Shown one piece after another: positions 1-12,229 of a stretch of 64,000 nucleotides of DNA (within the stretch, counting starts at the first letter, position 1; the number at the start of each line of letters is the position of its first letter). The stretch covers positions 682,001-746,000 of the forward strand of contig RSEE01000012.1 in the NCBI GenBank assembly GCA_003971905.1. The letters are read 5' to 3'. The notes beneath the pieces were generated by a model, which ran no database searches, had not been told where the DNA came from, and saw only the letters and a list, made by a program, of their open reading frames with translations. Source of the DNA: Moniliella sp. 'wahieum' (lineage: Eukaryota > Basidiomycota > Moniliellomycetes > Moniliellales > Moniliellaceae). The position numbers were made by a program, and so were the translations under genes.

Positions 1-2
1 GC

Positions 3-293
3 AACGCATCGCCTGCACCCATGCCTCCGTTGGCCACTCAGGACTTTTCCCTCTCCCCCTTGCCCAATCCGTGGAACTCATCGCCGTCGCCGTCTCCGTC
101 GCCCATTGGCCCGCATGGTATACCCCCGCGCTCGTTCTCGGGTGCGCCCGCAGCGGACCTTCGGGTGGTAGAGGAAGAGGAGCCGTCCAGCCCGGGGGCA
201 GGGCCGGTGGCCCCCCCTCCGCTCGCCCGCCCGACTGCTACCCGCTCTGCCCACGCCCGATACGATCTCGCGTGGCTCGGCTCGCTGCAGTGA
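3..293 (+). CDS. C-terminal end of a Pro/Ser-rich protein (partial)
   Basis: This frame is open from the first bases of the window to a TGA at 291-293, so it is probably the 3' end of a gene that starts to the left. The roughly 95 visible residues are rich in Pro and Ser, with an acidic patch (EEEEP) and no recognisable domain. Function cannot be assigned. It could also be a chance open frame in GC-rich DNA. Confidence 0.35.
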   Translation, partial: NASPAPMPPLATQDFSLSPLPNPWNSSPSPSPSPIGPHGIPPRSFSGAPAADLRVVEEEEPSSPGAGPVAPPPLARPTATRSAHARYDLAWLGSLQ

Positions 294-773
294 TTGGTAG
301 CTCGCCCATGTTGGTTGGTGTTGTGGTCTTTGCGTCGCCTCTTCCGATCCGTCAGGGAATGTGCGTATGGTGCGGCGCTGCCGTCCTGCCGCTTTGGTTA
401 TTAGGGGATCTCGGTCCTACTTCCCCCCCCCCCGCCCTTCCGCCGCAGAGACAATGTTGATATCTACCGCCCCCGCGTTTAGCCCCCCGCTGCCTGTATG
501 TTGATCCGCGCATATCCCCTGTCGCATGCATGTGTTGGAACGAGTCTGTTAGGTAGCCAGGCCTGCGCCGAGGGAAGGAAGAGGGCAGCCGGCGATGGTG
601 TTAAGCGGGTGCTAAGAGAGGCTATCATTCATTCCGAACCAGATTAAGCAGGGTGTTACATACTACGAGGCCTGTCGCATGGTGGCGCCACAACACGTTT
701 CCATTTCAAAATTGCACATGGCATCACTGGAGCAGAGGGATGCTAGGGTTGGCTTTGCTCTGCTTGCTCGGTG
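294..773. other. Intergenic, no gene seen
   Basis: About 480 bases without a convincing coding frame. It contains pyrimidine runs (a run of C near 423) and AT-richer DNA at 600-760. It probably holds the 3' flank of the left gene and the promoter of the next one. Confidence 0.5.
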
Positions 774-786
774 ACGCGTGACGCGT
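774..786. promoter_or_regulatory. Two adjacent ACGCGT boxes
   Basis: ACGCGT occurs at 774-779 and again at 781-786, about 15 bp before the first candidate ATG at 799. In yeasts ACGCGT is the MluI cell-cycle box bound by MBF. Whether it acts here is unknown, and the hexamer also occurs elsewhere in the window. Confidence 0.25.
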
Positions 787-798
787 GATTACTGATTA

Positions 799-2229
799 AT
801 GACCTTCTCGCTGGCACGGCTGGCGCGGTGGGACGGGATGGGGCCGGCAGGTTGCAGAAGCACTCGAGTACTCGAGCTCAAGCGGCAAGCACTCAGCGCC
901 TACCTAGGAAACGCCGGCGGTGCCTTGTTGTGCCACCATCTCCGCCCACCTGTCAGACCCTGGCCACCGCCTCCAGCGTCCATGGCCCCTCTGCCGTTTC
1001 TCCAGCGCAGGCGCGCGCTACGGTCCAGAACCTGCTCAAGTCGTCCGACCGCGTAGCCTACCTGACCTCGCGTCTCCATCCCCCCGCCGTCCAGCCGCAT
1101 TACCAGGCGCTGCGCGCCTTTGACCTCGAACTCCTTTCTCTCCGCAACTTGCCCGACCCCGAGCTCAGCCTCAAGCACATGGCCCAATGGAAGGAAGTCG
1201 TGCACGATATCTTTGCGGCGTCCCGCGGCAGCACCTCTGCCCCCCCACCCCCGCTCACCCCATTGCCGTCGCCCTTGCTGCCACCGTCTTGGACCCCGCT
1301 GTCCGCTCCAATCGCGTGGGCGGACTGCAAGAGTCGCGCTTGCTCACCCTTATCGAAACACGCGAACGGCAGTTGGACCCTATGCCCCCCTCCACCATCG
1401 AGGAAGTGGAAGAGATGGGGATCAACTCGTACGGCCAATTGTACCGGCTCACCCTCGACGCGGCTGGCATCCGCTCCTACCCGGACCAACCAGATCAGGA
1501 GGGTCCGGTGGAACGGCTGGTGAGCCAGCTGGGCAAGGCCGTCGGTATCACCTACGCATTGGCGCACACTCCCCCCTCGGCAATCGGCATGCCGGTCACA
1601 CCGCATAAGATGACGGCCCTGCACCAACCTACTGAAGTTGGGCCGGGCGGGGTTATGCCTGCGCCGGACCGACGCGGTCTCCTCTGCGGGTGCTGTTGCC
1701 TCTTGACGTGGTAACGCGCGGCGGGGTTGAACCCGGACCAAGTGATGCTCTTCTTTAACCCTTCGGTCCAATCCACCCGGCTCACCACAACCCCCGCGCA
1801 ACGCAAGATTTTGCCATCGGTTCCATTCTCGAGGAGATTATCTATGCGCTGGTGTACCGCACCCAGTCTCAGCTGCGCGACGTGCGAGCGACATGGAAAG
1901 CGCTGAAACGGGGGGCAGCCATGCCTGGGTCCACGGTGCATGCGGGTGCTGCTTCGGTCGCAGGCCCCATGGCCGAGCAGGCCAAGGCTGCCCTTGCCCG
2001 CGACCAAGAGGAAGCGGAGCGGATCAAGCCGACGACATTGGCTCCCTCAGACCTCCAGGCCGTGCGCGGCCTCATGTCGGAGACTGCGTTTGTGGCCAAC
2101 TACCTGGTAGGAGTGCAAGAGCACAGTTACTTTAGTATGCGTGAGCCTGTGCTCGAGCAGTATCGCCACGGCAAAACGTTGGGCTTAAGGGGACGACTGA
2201 TGTGGATGGGATGGACAGGTCGGGTCTGA
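799..2229 (+). CDS. Squalene/phytoene synthase-like complex I assembly factor (NDUFAF6 type)
   Basis: The translated pieces follow the squalene/phytoene-synthase-like fold of NDUFAF6, a mitochondrial matrix protein needed for early respiratory complex I assembly. In order: YLTSRLHPPAVQPHYQALRA and a following DLELLSLRN helix near 1050-1140; HPIAVALAATV and ETRERQLD near 1250-1380; LGKAVGITYAL near 1530; LPLDVVTRGG near 1690; IIYALVYRTQSQLRDVRATW near 1835. Frame changes occur near 1240 (C run), 1720 (GGCGGGGTT, one G too many) and 1800. The start is uncertain: ATG 799 opens an Arg-rich stretch free of acidic residues (MTFSLARLARW) that would suit a mitochondrial leader, but it needs one more frame change before the conserved part; ATG 828 shares the conserved frame. 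The neighbouring ORC2 is unrelated in function. Confidence 0.72.
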
Positions 2230-2787
2230 GAGCAACAGCAAGAAACTGATCATCAGGGAGCTTCGAGGCGCTATGCCGTGCTAAGATCCCCCTTGGCCAA
2301 TCGCCAATCACATTGATATACCAAACGGGCACAAGAGCCGCATGTAGTCCGTCCAGGAGGGGGAAGGGGCGGGGGTAGGAAAACAGCGCAGGGTCGAGTA
2401 ACGATCCAGGTGGTTCGACAAGCTAAGGGAGGACAGACGTCGTCCTATAGCCGGTGCCCCTGTTCGCTTCGCTTGGGGTACAGTGAGCGAAGCCAGGTTG
2501 GCCCTGCCTCCTGCCGCCTGGCCTAGGACTGGCCCTGGGTGAGGCAGACAAAGCATGGTTTTGCATCGCATAGTGGACCAAGAGAGGCGATGGTGCGCTT
2601 CAAATACGAACAAAATCACGCGTGGGTTGGGCTCCCAGTCGAAACAGCAACACTCGTACTGCCTGGGGGTGCCGACCAGAACCAGAATAAAAGGCACAGG
2701 CACAGACGCGGAAGCGGAATGTGGTTCTGCGACTATCCAGCACATGTGGGACAGCCCCTCCTCACCACGCCCAGGCCTCCCACCGCC
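2230..2787. other. Intergenic, promoter side of ORC2
   Basis: No credible coding frame. It includes one ACGCGT box at about 2617 and, just upstream of the ORC2 ATG, a C-rich tract. It serves as 3' flank of the assembly-factor gene and 5' flank of ORC2. Confidence 0.5.
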
Positions 2788-4437
2788 ATGCCGCCTCGTC
2801 GGACACGCGCCGTCCGCGCAGCCCAGGCATCCCACCCGGCCACGCCCGCTCACAACCGCATCCGCACGCCCGTCAAGCCCACGTCCAAGCCCACGCCCAG
2901 CCTCACCCATCCCCTGTCCGATGCTGACGAGCTGCCGGCCGCCGAGCAGGGCGTGTCGAGTGCCGACGCCTACTTTGCTGCCCAGTCGGGTGCCGTGGCC
3001 AAGGGATCGGGCGCGGTATTGAGCTCCCTCCTTCCGCCCCTGCGAGCCGACGCGCTCCAACAGCTCTTCCCCCCCCTCCCCCCCGGCCAAGTGGACGCAT
3101 CGGCCCATTGCCTTCGCCACGCGCTGGAGCGAGCAGACCATCTCAAGCGCGGCAGGACGCATCCAGCACATTCGCCCCAGCTCGGAAATCAATCAAATCC
3201 CAGGCAAACCAGGACCGACAAACCAGACGGGACGAAGACGAGCAGTGGCCCATCGCTGGCTCCACGCAACCGGGGGGATCTTTGTCGGCGCCGCTCTTGT
3301 CGGAGCTCGCTATCCTTGCCGCCCAGACCCAATACCAGAGCTGGGACCGTCTGCTCTCCCTTGGCCACTGCCTTCTTCTCCATGGGCCCGGGGACGCGGA
3401 AGCGGTGCTGGCCGACTATGTTCGGGCCAAGCCCCCGCGGTCGCTCGGTGCAGCCGTCTTGTTCCGGCCTACACTCCTGGCACTACCTCTGCCCTGCTCC
3501 GGTCCCTACTCGATCAATTGGAACAGGTCGTGGCTCAATCGGCGCCAGACACCGATCCGCCCGACCTACCGACCGGGCCCGAGTGGGGTGGGGCGAGCGC
3601 GCTCGTGCGCGCACGCAGGCTTGCGTATGCCTACCGGTTCCCTGTCGACCAAGCAGACCGGCCGCCTGTGTACCTCGCCATCTCCCAGCTGGACAGCAAG
3701 CTCTTCCGCACCCCGGCTGCGCTTGCCGTTCTTGAGATGCTGGCCGCCGCTCCTTCGATCTTTGTGATTGCATCGGCCTCGCACGTCAATGCGCCACTTC
3801 TCTTCCCGCCTGCTGGCCCCCAGCTACCTGGGGCGTACCCAGCCGGGCCAAGTGGTACCTTGTCTGTGCCCCCGGTCCCGGTCCCGGCCCGATCCCTTGG
3901 GGGTACGTTTCGCTCGCCACCTTTGTGCCACCCTTGAATGCTGCGTTGTATGCAGCCGCGGCCCACGCGGTGGGGCACTCAAGTTGCCTGCCCCGCTCTC
4001 TCTTAAGGGCGTCTCGAGCTCCGCGTCCCTCTCCACCGGTCTTGTTGCCGGTGGGAACGAGGCGGAGCTGCCGACGATCAGCTTGGCTCGAACGGAGCGC
4101 ATCTTGGCCGCGCTGCCGGAACGAGCGATCAAGTTGTTTGGATTGATTGGCGCTCTGCAAGTCTCGGCTGCACGTACGGCAGTCACAGCGGACGCGCTGG
4201 CCGAGCCCGCCGACCGACACTTGGTGCGCGCCGGTTCCCCGCGTACTCGACGCGGCCAAAGCCGAGTTTGTCGCGCGTGACTTGGCTGGCTTAAAGGCCA
4301 TGTTGCCCGAGTTTACGTCGCATGGCTTGATCCATTCATTGCCCCGCTCCGCGGAGCGGGAAGAAGAAGGATTGTGGATCGCTCTCAAGCCACAGGACCT
4401 GCTGGCCTACCTCACGGCCCGGGTGGAAACCCAGTGA
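2788..4437 (+). CDS. ORC2: Origin recognition complex subunit 2
   Basis: ORC2 is a core subunit of the six-protein complex that marks replication origins in the nucleus. After a basic, disordered N-terminus (MPPRRTRAVRAAQASHP), the AAA-like domain shows LGHCLLLHGPGDAEAVLADY, matching the family's LLYGLGSKRDLL region (near 3360-3420), then PAYTPGTTSALLRSLLDQLE (near 3470-3530), then IFVIASASHVNAPLLF (near 3760-3805), equivalent to the family's LIASIDHINAPL. The C-terminal winged helix follows: LARTERILAALPERAIKLFG and AAKAEFVARDLAGLKAML, ending LLAYLTARVETQ. Total length, about 549 codons, fits ORC2. At least four frame changes (near 3130, 3440, 3820 and 4210) interrupt it; the conserved blocks on either side argue for indel errors rather than loss. 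ATG 2788 has a purine at -3 and opens the basic tail. Confidence 0.85.
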
Positions 4438-5401
4438 CGAGCAACGGTCCAACGGTCCCCGGTCCACGGTCCCGTTTCTCGAGCGTGCGATGTGATGCTA
4501 TTCCTGCGCCGCGCGTGGGTTTCGTCGTAAGGCATTCGAGTAGAGGCAGAGGCAATTGGGCAGGGGGCTCACCGCTGCCCGAGAACGAGAACGACGGAAA
4601 CGGGACAGACACCCTTTGTCCACTCCGAAGACACTCGGCCTGTTGTGTATCGTTCGACGGGCGGCATGTCGCCTAGGTACACCTCGTCCTCCGCTTACGG
4701 CACCGCGTCCGTGCTCGAGCACCAGCCGGGATCCTCGATCTCGATCTTGGCTGGTATCCCAGTGGTCTTCCCGCTTCAGCAGGCAGAGGGGATCCAGATG
4801 TCTGGGGGTGAACCAGGGGAGAGACAACTTGCTGGGTCGAAGGGACGAGACGCGAGACCTGAGCATGCTATTATTATACCTGCTGACACACAACACCCAC
4901 ACTCCCTTGCCCCTCAATCTCCCTCACAGCTTGTAGTTTCTTGGCCTGTGCCGTCTGCTAGTACTATAGACATCATCCCTCCTTCTCGCTCGCTCCCTTC
5001 CATCGGTCGGTCGGCCGGGTTTGCATGAGCAAGTTCAGTACATGCAGTTCATGGAGACAACGCAATACAGCAGATGGAAATCCCAAAAACAAAAAGCAAA
5101 GCAAACGACAGACAGAACCATGGAAAGAAAGTAAACATGCCGCCGGGGACATGCCATGCGAACTCAAGAGGCGCACCCCTTGAAGCTTGAAGCGAGATTT
5201 GCCATTGCCACCGTACGCAACCAGGCGCCTGTTGGGGCAAGTGCAAACTAAAAAGAAAGAAAGAACTGAAAGGCGTTGGGGCAGTCCGTCCACGCACTCC
5301 GAAGGCACCCTATCAACGCCAGACAGCCCAAAAAACCAACGATGGACGAAAACACAACAAACAAAGTGAATCCGCCCTGACCCAGAGCGGTGAGGGGTTC
5401 A
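4438..5401. other. Intergenic between convergent genes
   Basis: No supported gene. The region lies between the 3' end of ORC2 and the 3' end of the minus-strand gene, so it probably holds two 3' untranslated regions. Short open frames on both strands show no family features. Confidence 0.5.
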
Positions 5402-8400
5402 TCAGTGCTCCATCGGCTCGAGCGCATAGACAACCGCTGCTTGTTGGCTCCCGAGTGGAGCGGGAGGGGGCAGCCCATCCGACGCAACAGGGGCGCGATG
5501 GGAGAAAGAGCCTTGGTTGGTAGTACGGTCAGGAGGCGAGGTGCGGTCGGGGGTAAAGGAGTGCGACGGAGGAGACGGGTAGAGCGACGGACCACCGTAC
5601 CCGGTAGCGGTCCCGATTGGGTGGGGTGAACTGGCTGGGTCGACAGGGGGATTGGAGGGTTCGGGCGTAGGCAGCTGGTTCATTGCGGGGTCGTGGCAAG
5701 CAGGCCAGAGGAAGGAGGATCGGGGTGTGGGGCGTCGGCGGCAGGAGAAGGGAAGTGGGCCAGAGTGGGATGCCCGGCTGGGTCGAGAGGGTAAGAGGAA
5801 GGCGCGGGCGGGTTGCGCGCCGGAGGCAGAGCAAGGGGGAGACTACTGGCTTGCGCTTGTTGGTGGGTCTCGATAGACGCGAGAAGGGCGGAGCTTGGCC
5901 GTGCTCGACTCCGTGCATCGCCGTGATGGAAGGGGGCAGTGGGCAGTGAGAGGGGCGGAACCGGGGGGCAGATGGTTCGAGGGCGCCATGGGATAGGCGG
6001 GGGTGGAGCAGCGCGCCCGCCGAGTGAGGCGTGTCGGTCGCATGCTGCGAAAAATGCCCCCCGGAGCCGAAGGGGCGGTTAAAGGGGCTGTGGAAAACAA
6101 GCAATCCGAGCCCAGGACTGTGGGATGGATGAAGAGGCGCCGTGGAACTGACCGAACCCTCGCCTTGGTTCAGATGGGGCGCCAGGCCGGGTGCGCCGTG
6201 CTGCTCGACTTCCCGCTGGGGTGGGAGGCGAGTGGGCGTATGGACTTGTGTGTTGTGGTTGGCTGGGGTTGTGGCTCGCACTAGGCGGGAGAGAAGGTGG
6301 GAGCGGCATGTGGGGAGTGCTAGCAAAGCCCTGTCCAGCCGATCCGTTTCGGTTGTGCTGGGGCGTGACCTCCTCGCCCATGACCACATCCCAGTCGGAA
6401 TTGGGCGCATACCCTGCCAAGCCAGGCTCGGACCCAACACCGCTTGGTGTCGAGTACGCAGCGAGGGTTTGCTGCCCTCCTGCAGCGTGAGCCGCCAACA
6501 CGGCAGGCGCAATCGGAGGCAGCGTCGGCTCGGGCTCCTCAATCTGAACGTGCACCGTCGTGTGGACTTGGTTAAGCAACCCGCCAAACAGATAAAAGCC
6601 CACCACCTTGATCGTGTTGGCCACCTCCGCCGACGGTGGCGTGCCGATCAGCACGGGCGAATCCATGTTTCCGCACAACTGCAGCCAGGAAGGAAGCGTG
6701 GGCATCACATATACCGCCCGAATGTCGCGCGACGGTATCTGTGGGTCCCACACATGCAGCGGCCACGCCCACTCGACCCCGACCGTTGCACGAGCCGGGG
6801 CGGCAGCAATACGGCGGCGAAACGAGCGAAAATCCCAGACTCCTTCAGCCGAGGTGTTCTGGGAAGCCGCAACTTCTTCGGCTTACGTCGTCGACGCGCA
6901 TCCAACCGCCAAATGTTGTTGCCGCGAGACTTTGCTTTGCGTCCGTCCTCATTAAAGCGGGCGATCCACCGATGGTGCCACAAGTACTGCTTGACCTTGT
7001 GTACCGACGGCATTTCCAATCCTGCCTCGCTTGATTCGGCATCAGCAAAGGCAGACTGCAATGCCGCTTGAAATCCCTCTTGAAACGCTTGGATCCGAAA
7101 CTGGAACGGTCGCCAGACTCCGATTTGATCCATGCGCGCCATACGCTTGGGGCTAATAATTGGTGAATTGGGTCGCCGTTGGGAGCAACCATCTCCACTG
7201 ATCGAGGGAATAACGAGTCAGCGAAACCCATTTACCCTCAAGAAAATCAAGGGGACACAACACGTACAATCAGAGCATAAGCGTTGCAAGAAGCGCCAAA
7301 GGACCGAATCAAGACGATTCAAAAGCACTGGATTGATGGTGGTCCGGTACTCGAGTTCCGTATCACTCCCAACGGCCCGACCACCCGTAACCACACCCTT
7401 GGCTACAATGGAAGGAAGTTGAGCAATAGCTTGTTCGTATTGCTCTTGCTCGGATCCATCAACCGATGCCATACCAACTGGAGGTTGAACAAGATGAGCA
7501 AGGATGTTGAGAGCGGGACAAAAGCGGGAGCAGGCTGCGTCGGTTGGGTCGGGATGGGATCAGTCAAATCAGGGTTGGGGGCATCCATCAAACTGAGTTT
7601 GGGCGTCCGGGCGCTAGTGGCGGGTTGGGGTATTGAAGGGGCGAGGGAGAGCTGATTCGTATCGGTAATAAATGACGGAGTCGACGAGCCCGAAGGGGCG
7701 CGGGAGTGCAGATTGGATACTGAGGCAGACAGGCTCCTGTGGTGACCAAGAGGAAGACCAGGAAGCGAATTGGAAAGCAAAAGCGACGTCTCCGAGTCTC
7801 CCGGCCCGCCTCCCAGCAGCGATTCGTCCAAGTCCGAATCGGAGTCAATTTCTTCCGCCTCCTCCCAGGCACAAATAGAGTCGGCCGTATCGCAAACAGA
7901 AGGCAGGGACGAGCCTGCTGCTGTCAGCTGACGGCGAGAGGACGCCTGGAATGGACTCTGCAATGCCGCGTTAGGTGGCCACGAGCTAGGAGCCGTGTCG
8001 GGTAACGAGGATAGAGGGGTCAGTCATCATGCCTGGCGCCAAAGAGATGGCCGACTCCCCTGTGTGTCCATTCCCGCTCTCTCCAGACTCGGAGGCACGG
8101 TGGATGAGAGTAGTGGGAGTCATGAACTCGGCCATTTGGGCCAACGAAAGTGAATGCGATCTCATGGTGGATGCCCCCGACGAACTCTGGGTCAACGGTC
8201 GAGTAGAGAGATGCGAGAAAGGGGCCGTCTGGATAGAGTGAGAGAAGTTGGCAGCCGGGGCAGGAGAAGGCGCATATAGGTTAACCAAATTCGGCTGCTC
8301 GCACATGGCTGATCCTACGGTGGAAACCGGTACAGCAGCGTGTGGGGTAGAAGACGGTTTAGAACCCTCAGGCACAGGCGGGTCGGGAAACAGGCCATGG

Positions 8401-9657
8401 CCGGGGGAAAAAGCAGGCGGGGTTGGTTGGGGTGGATCCATCGATAAGGAAGAACGATGACGCTTGGGTGCAGGAGGCGTCGAGAGGACGAGGTCTTGCG
8501 CCACAGCTGGTGTTGACTCGTGCATTACTTGCTGCGAAGACGCCATCCGCTGATGAGAAGAACGTGGTTGAAGTTGCTGGGTACTAGGCTTCTGTTCCGA
8601 GGTGAGCAGTGCACTTGCGCCGCAGCAGCACGATCTTCCTTTAAGGGTTGCCCTGAATAATCCACCATAATCTCTTGGGCTCGGTGGATGAATTGGCTCA
8701 GGTCGATAAGAGAGTGAGAAACTTGCTCGGCATTGTTCTTGGCCAGGCTTTGGCGTGTGGTCATGGCCGACATTGCCAGGCTGTCCAGGAGGGACGACAG
8801 ACGGAGTTGAGCGTCCTCTGGAAGGGCGCAGGTCCGTTGGCGCGGGGGCTCAGCTGAGCCGAGCGGGGCGGGTGGGGGAGAGACGGCTGCAAAGAGGGGT
8901 GCAGCTCCGTCGCAAGGGTCGAAGGTGGCGAGCGGAGGGGCGTACCGAGCGTCGACACTTGGAAAGACTGGCTTGATGCAGGCAAGGGAGAGGAGGGAGT
9001 AGCACTGCTTGGGTGAGTGGTGTTTTGGTCGGAAGGGAGAGTGGTACAGGGAAAGGCAGTGGCATATGGGAGAGGAACAGCGGGGAGGGATGCCTGGGCC
9101 TGAGGTGGGGGGGGGTGGGGCAGCGGTACTAGTGGCCGCAAGGGCGGAAGCGTAGCCATAGTCCAGATCCATGGCATGCTGCAGGGTACCCGGTAGGGAC
9201 CCTCTCTCACTGGTTGGGCTGATTGCAGAGGGGCTGATGGACCCGGGCTCGGGCTCGGCAGGCGGGAAGATGGGGTGGAAAGAAGGGAGGGACGGATCGG
9301 CCTGGGCATTGCCGGCTGCATGGGCGAAGACTGGGGTAGGAGAAGAGGATGTGGAGAGACGGGCGAGGGGCCAGGCAGGGTGGAGGCATAGAAAGCGGTC
9401 TGTTGGCGCCGCTGGTCCTGCTGCAGGTCGACGGTCGGACGGCGGCTGAGTTGGCGGCGACGGCGCTTGTCATTGAGGGAGTGGCTGCGATGGGGGCCGG
9501 CGCGGGAGGGGCTGGATGGCGGCTTCTCGCTGGTCGGCGTGGGCGGCGTTGGCGACGGAGCCGCATAGACGGCCAGCGCAGAAGTAGGGAGGGTGGTGGA
9601 AGACAGCGGCTCGGCTGAGGACGGCGCGGCGGCGCCGAGGGGGGGATGCATGGCCAT
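5402..9657 (-). CDS. Large conserved fungal protein, unknown function, possible Ig-like core
   Basis: Overlapping minus-strand frames run from ATG 9657 (MAMHPPLGAAAPSS) to a TGA at 5402 after YALEPMEH. The N-terminal third is Pro/Ser-rich with a basic patch (NDKRRRRQLSRR). Near 8820-8660 lies a short helical block (AQLRLSSLLDSLAMSAMTTR, then SLIDLSQFIHRAQEIM). The best conserved-looking core lies at 7190-6560: IGVWRPFQFRIQAFQEGF, VKQYLWHHRWIARFNEDGRK, KSRGNNIWRLDA, VWDFRSFRRRIAAAP, EWAWPLHVWDPQIPSRDI, LPSWLQL. I recall similar blocks in fungal hypothetical proteins; the segment from VWDPQ onward looks like a putative Ig-like fold, but no name is assigned. The C-terminus is Pro/Ser/His-rich. 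Several frame changes or unrecognised introns (near 9200, 8550, 7970, 7140, 6890 and 6130) split it. It could be a nuclear regulator or scaffold. Confidence 0.6.
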
Positions 9658-10849
9658 CAGTCCGGGGTTCTTTGGACAGTGGCGGGGATGGGGATAAGGA
9701 TGGGGATAGGGGGCGAGGGAAAGAAGGAGGGGGATGGGCGAAGAGAGGGTGTGGGCGAGGCGACGGAAGCGACGATGGTTGGGACGGTACGCGGCCTGGG
9801 GCGGGGCGAGACGGAGGCGATGACGGACAGCGTCTGTGGGCTGGAACGCACAGATGGGAGGGGCAAGGCGATCTGCGATCTACGCGATGCGAGAGGCGAG
9901 GGACAGGGTGGACAGGGCCTGGCAGGGCCCAATAGCATCCGTACTGAGACATTCAATTGAATCCCCCAGGCGTGGTGCAATCTACTGCGCCTTCCCTGCG
10001 CAACCAGCCTAGCGCGTCGGCAACAGCTTGCCCAAGGGTGTCCACGCAGTACGCAGCATCCAGCACTGTCTCTGTGGTCTGCTCAGCGCTCCGGCTCCGG
10101 GCTCAGCACCTGGCCAGCACTCGCTAGCACTATCGCCTACCATAGCACGGCCAGCCCAGACACCCAGTGTCCAAGACGATCCGGACGGATGTATTGATTG
10201 ACTGGTACAGAGCGCTGCTTGCTAAAAGCTGAGTTAGTTACTAGTTACTACTTTACCGAGATACATGGTTCTGGTACTAGCCAGGTGTAGTGCTAGTGAT
10301 CGTGATCCATGATCGATGATGCAGATGCCTGACAGCACTGAACGTACTGCACTGATCGACTGAGTTCTGAGTTCCGAGACCCTGACAGTGCCTGATGCAC
10401 TGCGTACTGAGTATATACTGGGGTACTGAGGAACTCTGCTACAGACAGTACTCAGTACAAGGCTTGATCTGAGTCCTGCGTACCCGCATGCTCCGCCCGA
10501 GTGCGCCCGAGTGCCTGGAGGGCGTGCCTCGCTTGCATGCCGATCGCACAGCACAAGCGCGCACTGCTCCCGTACGCACTGCTGTCGCACCCTCGCCTGA
10601 GACATACCCCAGCGGCCAAACACGCAACCCGCATGTGCAACACTGCATCATGCATCATGCATCCTGCGCTGGGCAAGTGTGTAGAATGCATGATCAAACC
10701 ATCACATCCCCATCACACTGCCCGCCTGGCGCAGCAGGATGCAATGGGCAAACCCAGGGCCTCTACTAGCTCTACTATAAGCGCATCCTCTACTGAGCGG
10801 CTGAGCCCGTCAGCTGATAAGATCACAACGGGTCTCGTCATATGCTAGC
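9658..10849. other. Intergenic, short inverted repeats
   Basis: No supported gene. The 10230-10470 part is full of short ACTGAG and AGTAC words. GTACTGAG at about 10423 can pair with CTCAGTAC at about 10450. Around 10284-10330 there is a GATC-rich patch (GTGATCCATGATCGATGATG) and at about 10643 a run of ATCATGC words. These lie upstream of the large minus-strand gene. Confidence 0.45.
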
Positions 10850-11765
10850 AAAGTCGACAGGAGCTGCTCCAGAAGCTGGACGCTGCCGATGGTCGCCATG
10901 TGGTTGAGCACAGCAACCCGCTGAGCCACAACTGGCTCTCCGCCATTCCGTCCGTCCCGTACCTCAAGCTCTCCGACCAGCAGGTCCAGGTCGGTCTCCA
11001 GCTCCGCACGCTGTGCCGCACCACGCGCAGCATGTGCAAGTGCGGGGTCATGTCCTCGCTGGAGCACATCATGTCTTGCACCCGCTCCCAGGCCAAGTTT
11101 GGTGCGTTGCATGACGCAGTGCGGGAGCCCATTCTCCAGCTCCTACGCTCCATCCCCGACACCCATGTCCGCAACGAACCTATGGTGGAGGACGAGGATG
11201 GGAGAAGACAGAGGACGCAGCGCACCGACTATACCGCGTAATGGGGCCCGGAGCACTCGGAGGATCAGGAATGGAGGTAGACCACACGCTGCGCGACACG
11301 GGATCACTGGCGCGCAGAGCGCGTTCCGGAGGGTGGTGCATGAGAGCACCGCAACCCCCTTGGAACGCCGGGAGAAGGAGCTGCTTCGGATGCTTGAACA
11401 AGCAGAATGCGACAAGAACGCCAAGTACCAGGGACGCACTCAAGAGCCTTTTTCCCCCTGGTTTTGACGACGCGAGGGTACTACGGCACCAAGACGGCAG
11501 GCAAGGTGTTCGCGCATTGGAAGGAGTTGGCTACTAAGTCTCAGTGGAAATGGTTCCTCGCTCGGATGTCAACCACGTTCCTCCTGTCCACACGCGCTTC
11601 CTAGGGTACGGGACCGGATGGTGTGAGCCGGAGGGTCCGGATATCCTGGCGATCCCCCTGGTCCCTTGACCCTGGTGGCGCCCCCAAGTAACCCCCGCAA
11701 GATGAACGGTTAGGTTTAGACGTAGCGTTCCCCTTGTCCCAGCCTTAAGCTCTGTCAATGAAATG
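10850..11765 (+). mobile_element. Decayed LINE-like retrotransposon, 3' half (copy A)
   Basis: The readable frame at 10880-11240 carries a stretch typical of the C-terminus of non-LTR reverse transcriptases: NPLSHNWLSAIPSVPYLKLS, QVGLQLRTLC, then a zinc-knuckle-like CKCG-x(7)-H-x(3)-C, then FGALHDAVREPI. A second block (SQWKWFLARMSTTFLL near 11540) and the 3' tail CTTAAGCTCTGTCAATGA at about 11742 are shared with copy B at 38.3-40.0 kb, where a polymerase motif is visible. Stops and frame changes break the frame, so this is a dead, 5'-truncated copy. No target duplication was identified. Confidence 0.7.
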
Positions 11766-12229
11766 GACGTGTGCTAGCACGTGACACTGCGGGTGAGATC
11801 GAGAAGAAACGTGGGTGGGTGTGAAATGCGAAACCTGGTCACTAGTCACTCTCGCCACTGGCGCTACAGTTCATCGCATACGCATCGCGTGCAAAAGAAA
11901 CCACAGCCAGCAAGGCCACAATCGACATAATCATGAAGAAGTAAGCGTAACGCGTAACTTATCCTCACTCAGTCGAAGTACTGACCGGACACTGGCGACT
12001 GCAGTGTCGCAGTCGGAACTAAAGTGACGGGGAGACCAGAAAAACGAGACTATTAATTATTTGCCTTTTTTTTTCTAGGTTGCCCATGCAGTAACCGTTC
12101 CCCCTGTTCTCTCCTACCCCTGTTCTCTCCCCTGAGGCCTGACACCGTTCTTTCTCTATTGCGTTATTGTTTCCCTTGTAGTCCCTTGTCTGTAAGCTAT
12201 GGTTCGTGGGTTTCTCTCACGGTCCATTG
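11766..12229. other. Intergenic between repeat copies
   Basis: No gene seen. The DNA is rather AT-richer, with a T-run near 12066 and pyrimidine repeats (CCCCTGTTCTCTCC twice near 12110). It separates LINE copy A from the diverged repeat arm. Confidence 0.4.

Noticed and set aside
799..4437. Both the assembly-factor gene and ORC2 as pseudogenes
   Set aside because: Frame changes occur in nearly all genes of the window at homopolymers while conserved residues persist, so error is likelier than loss of essential genes.
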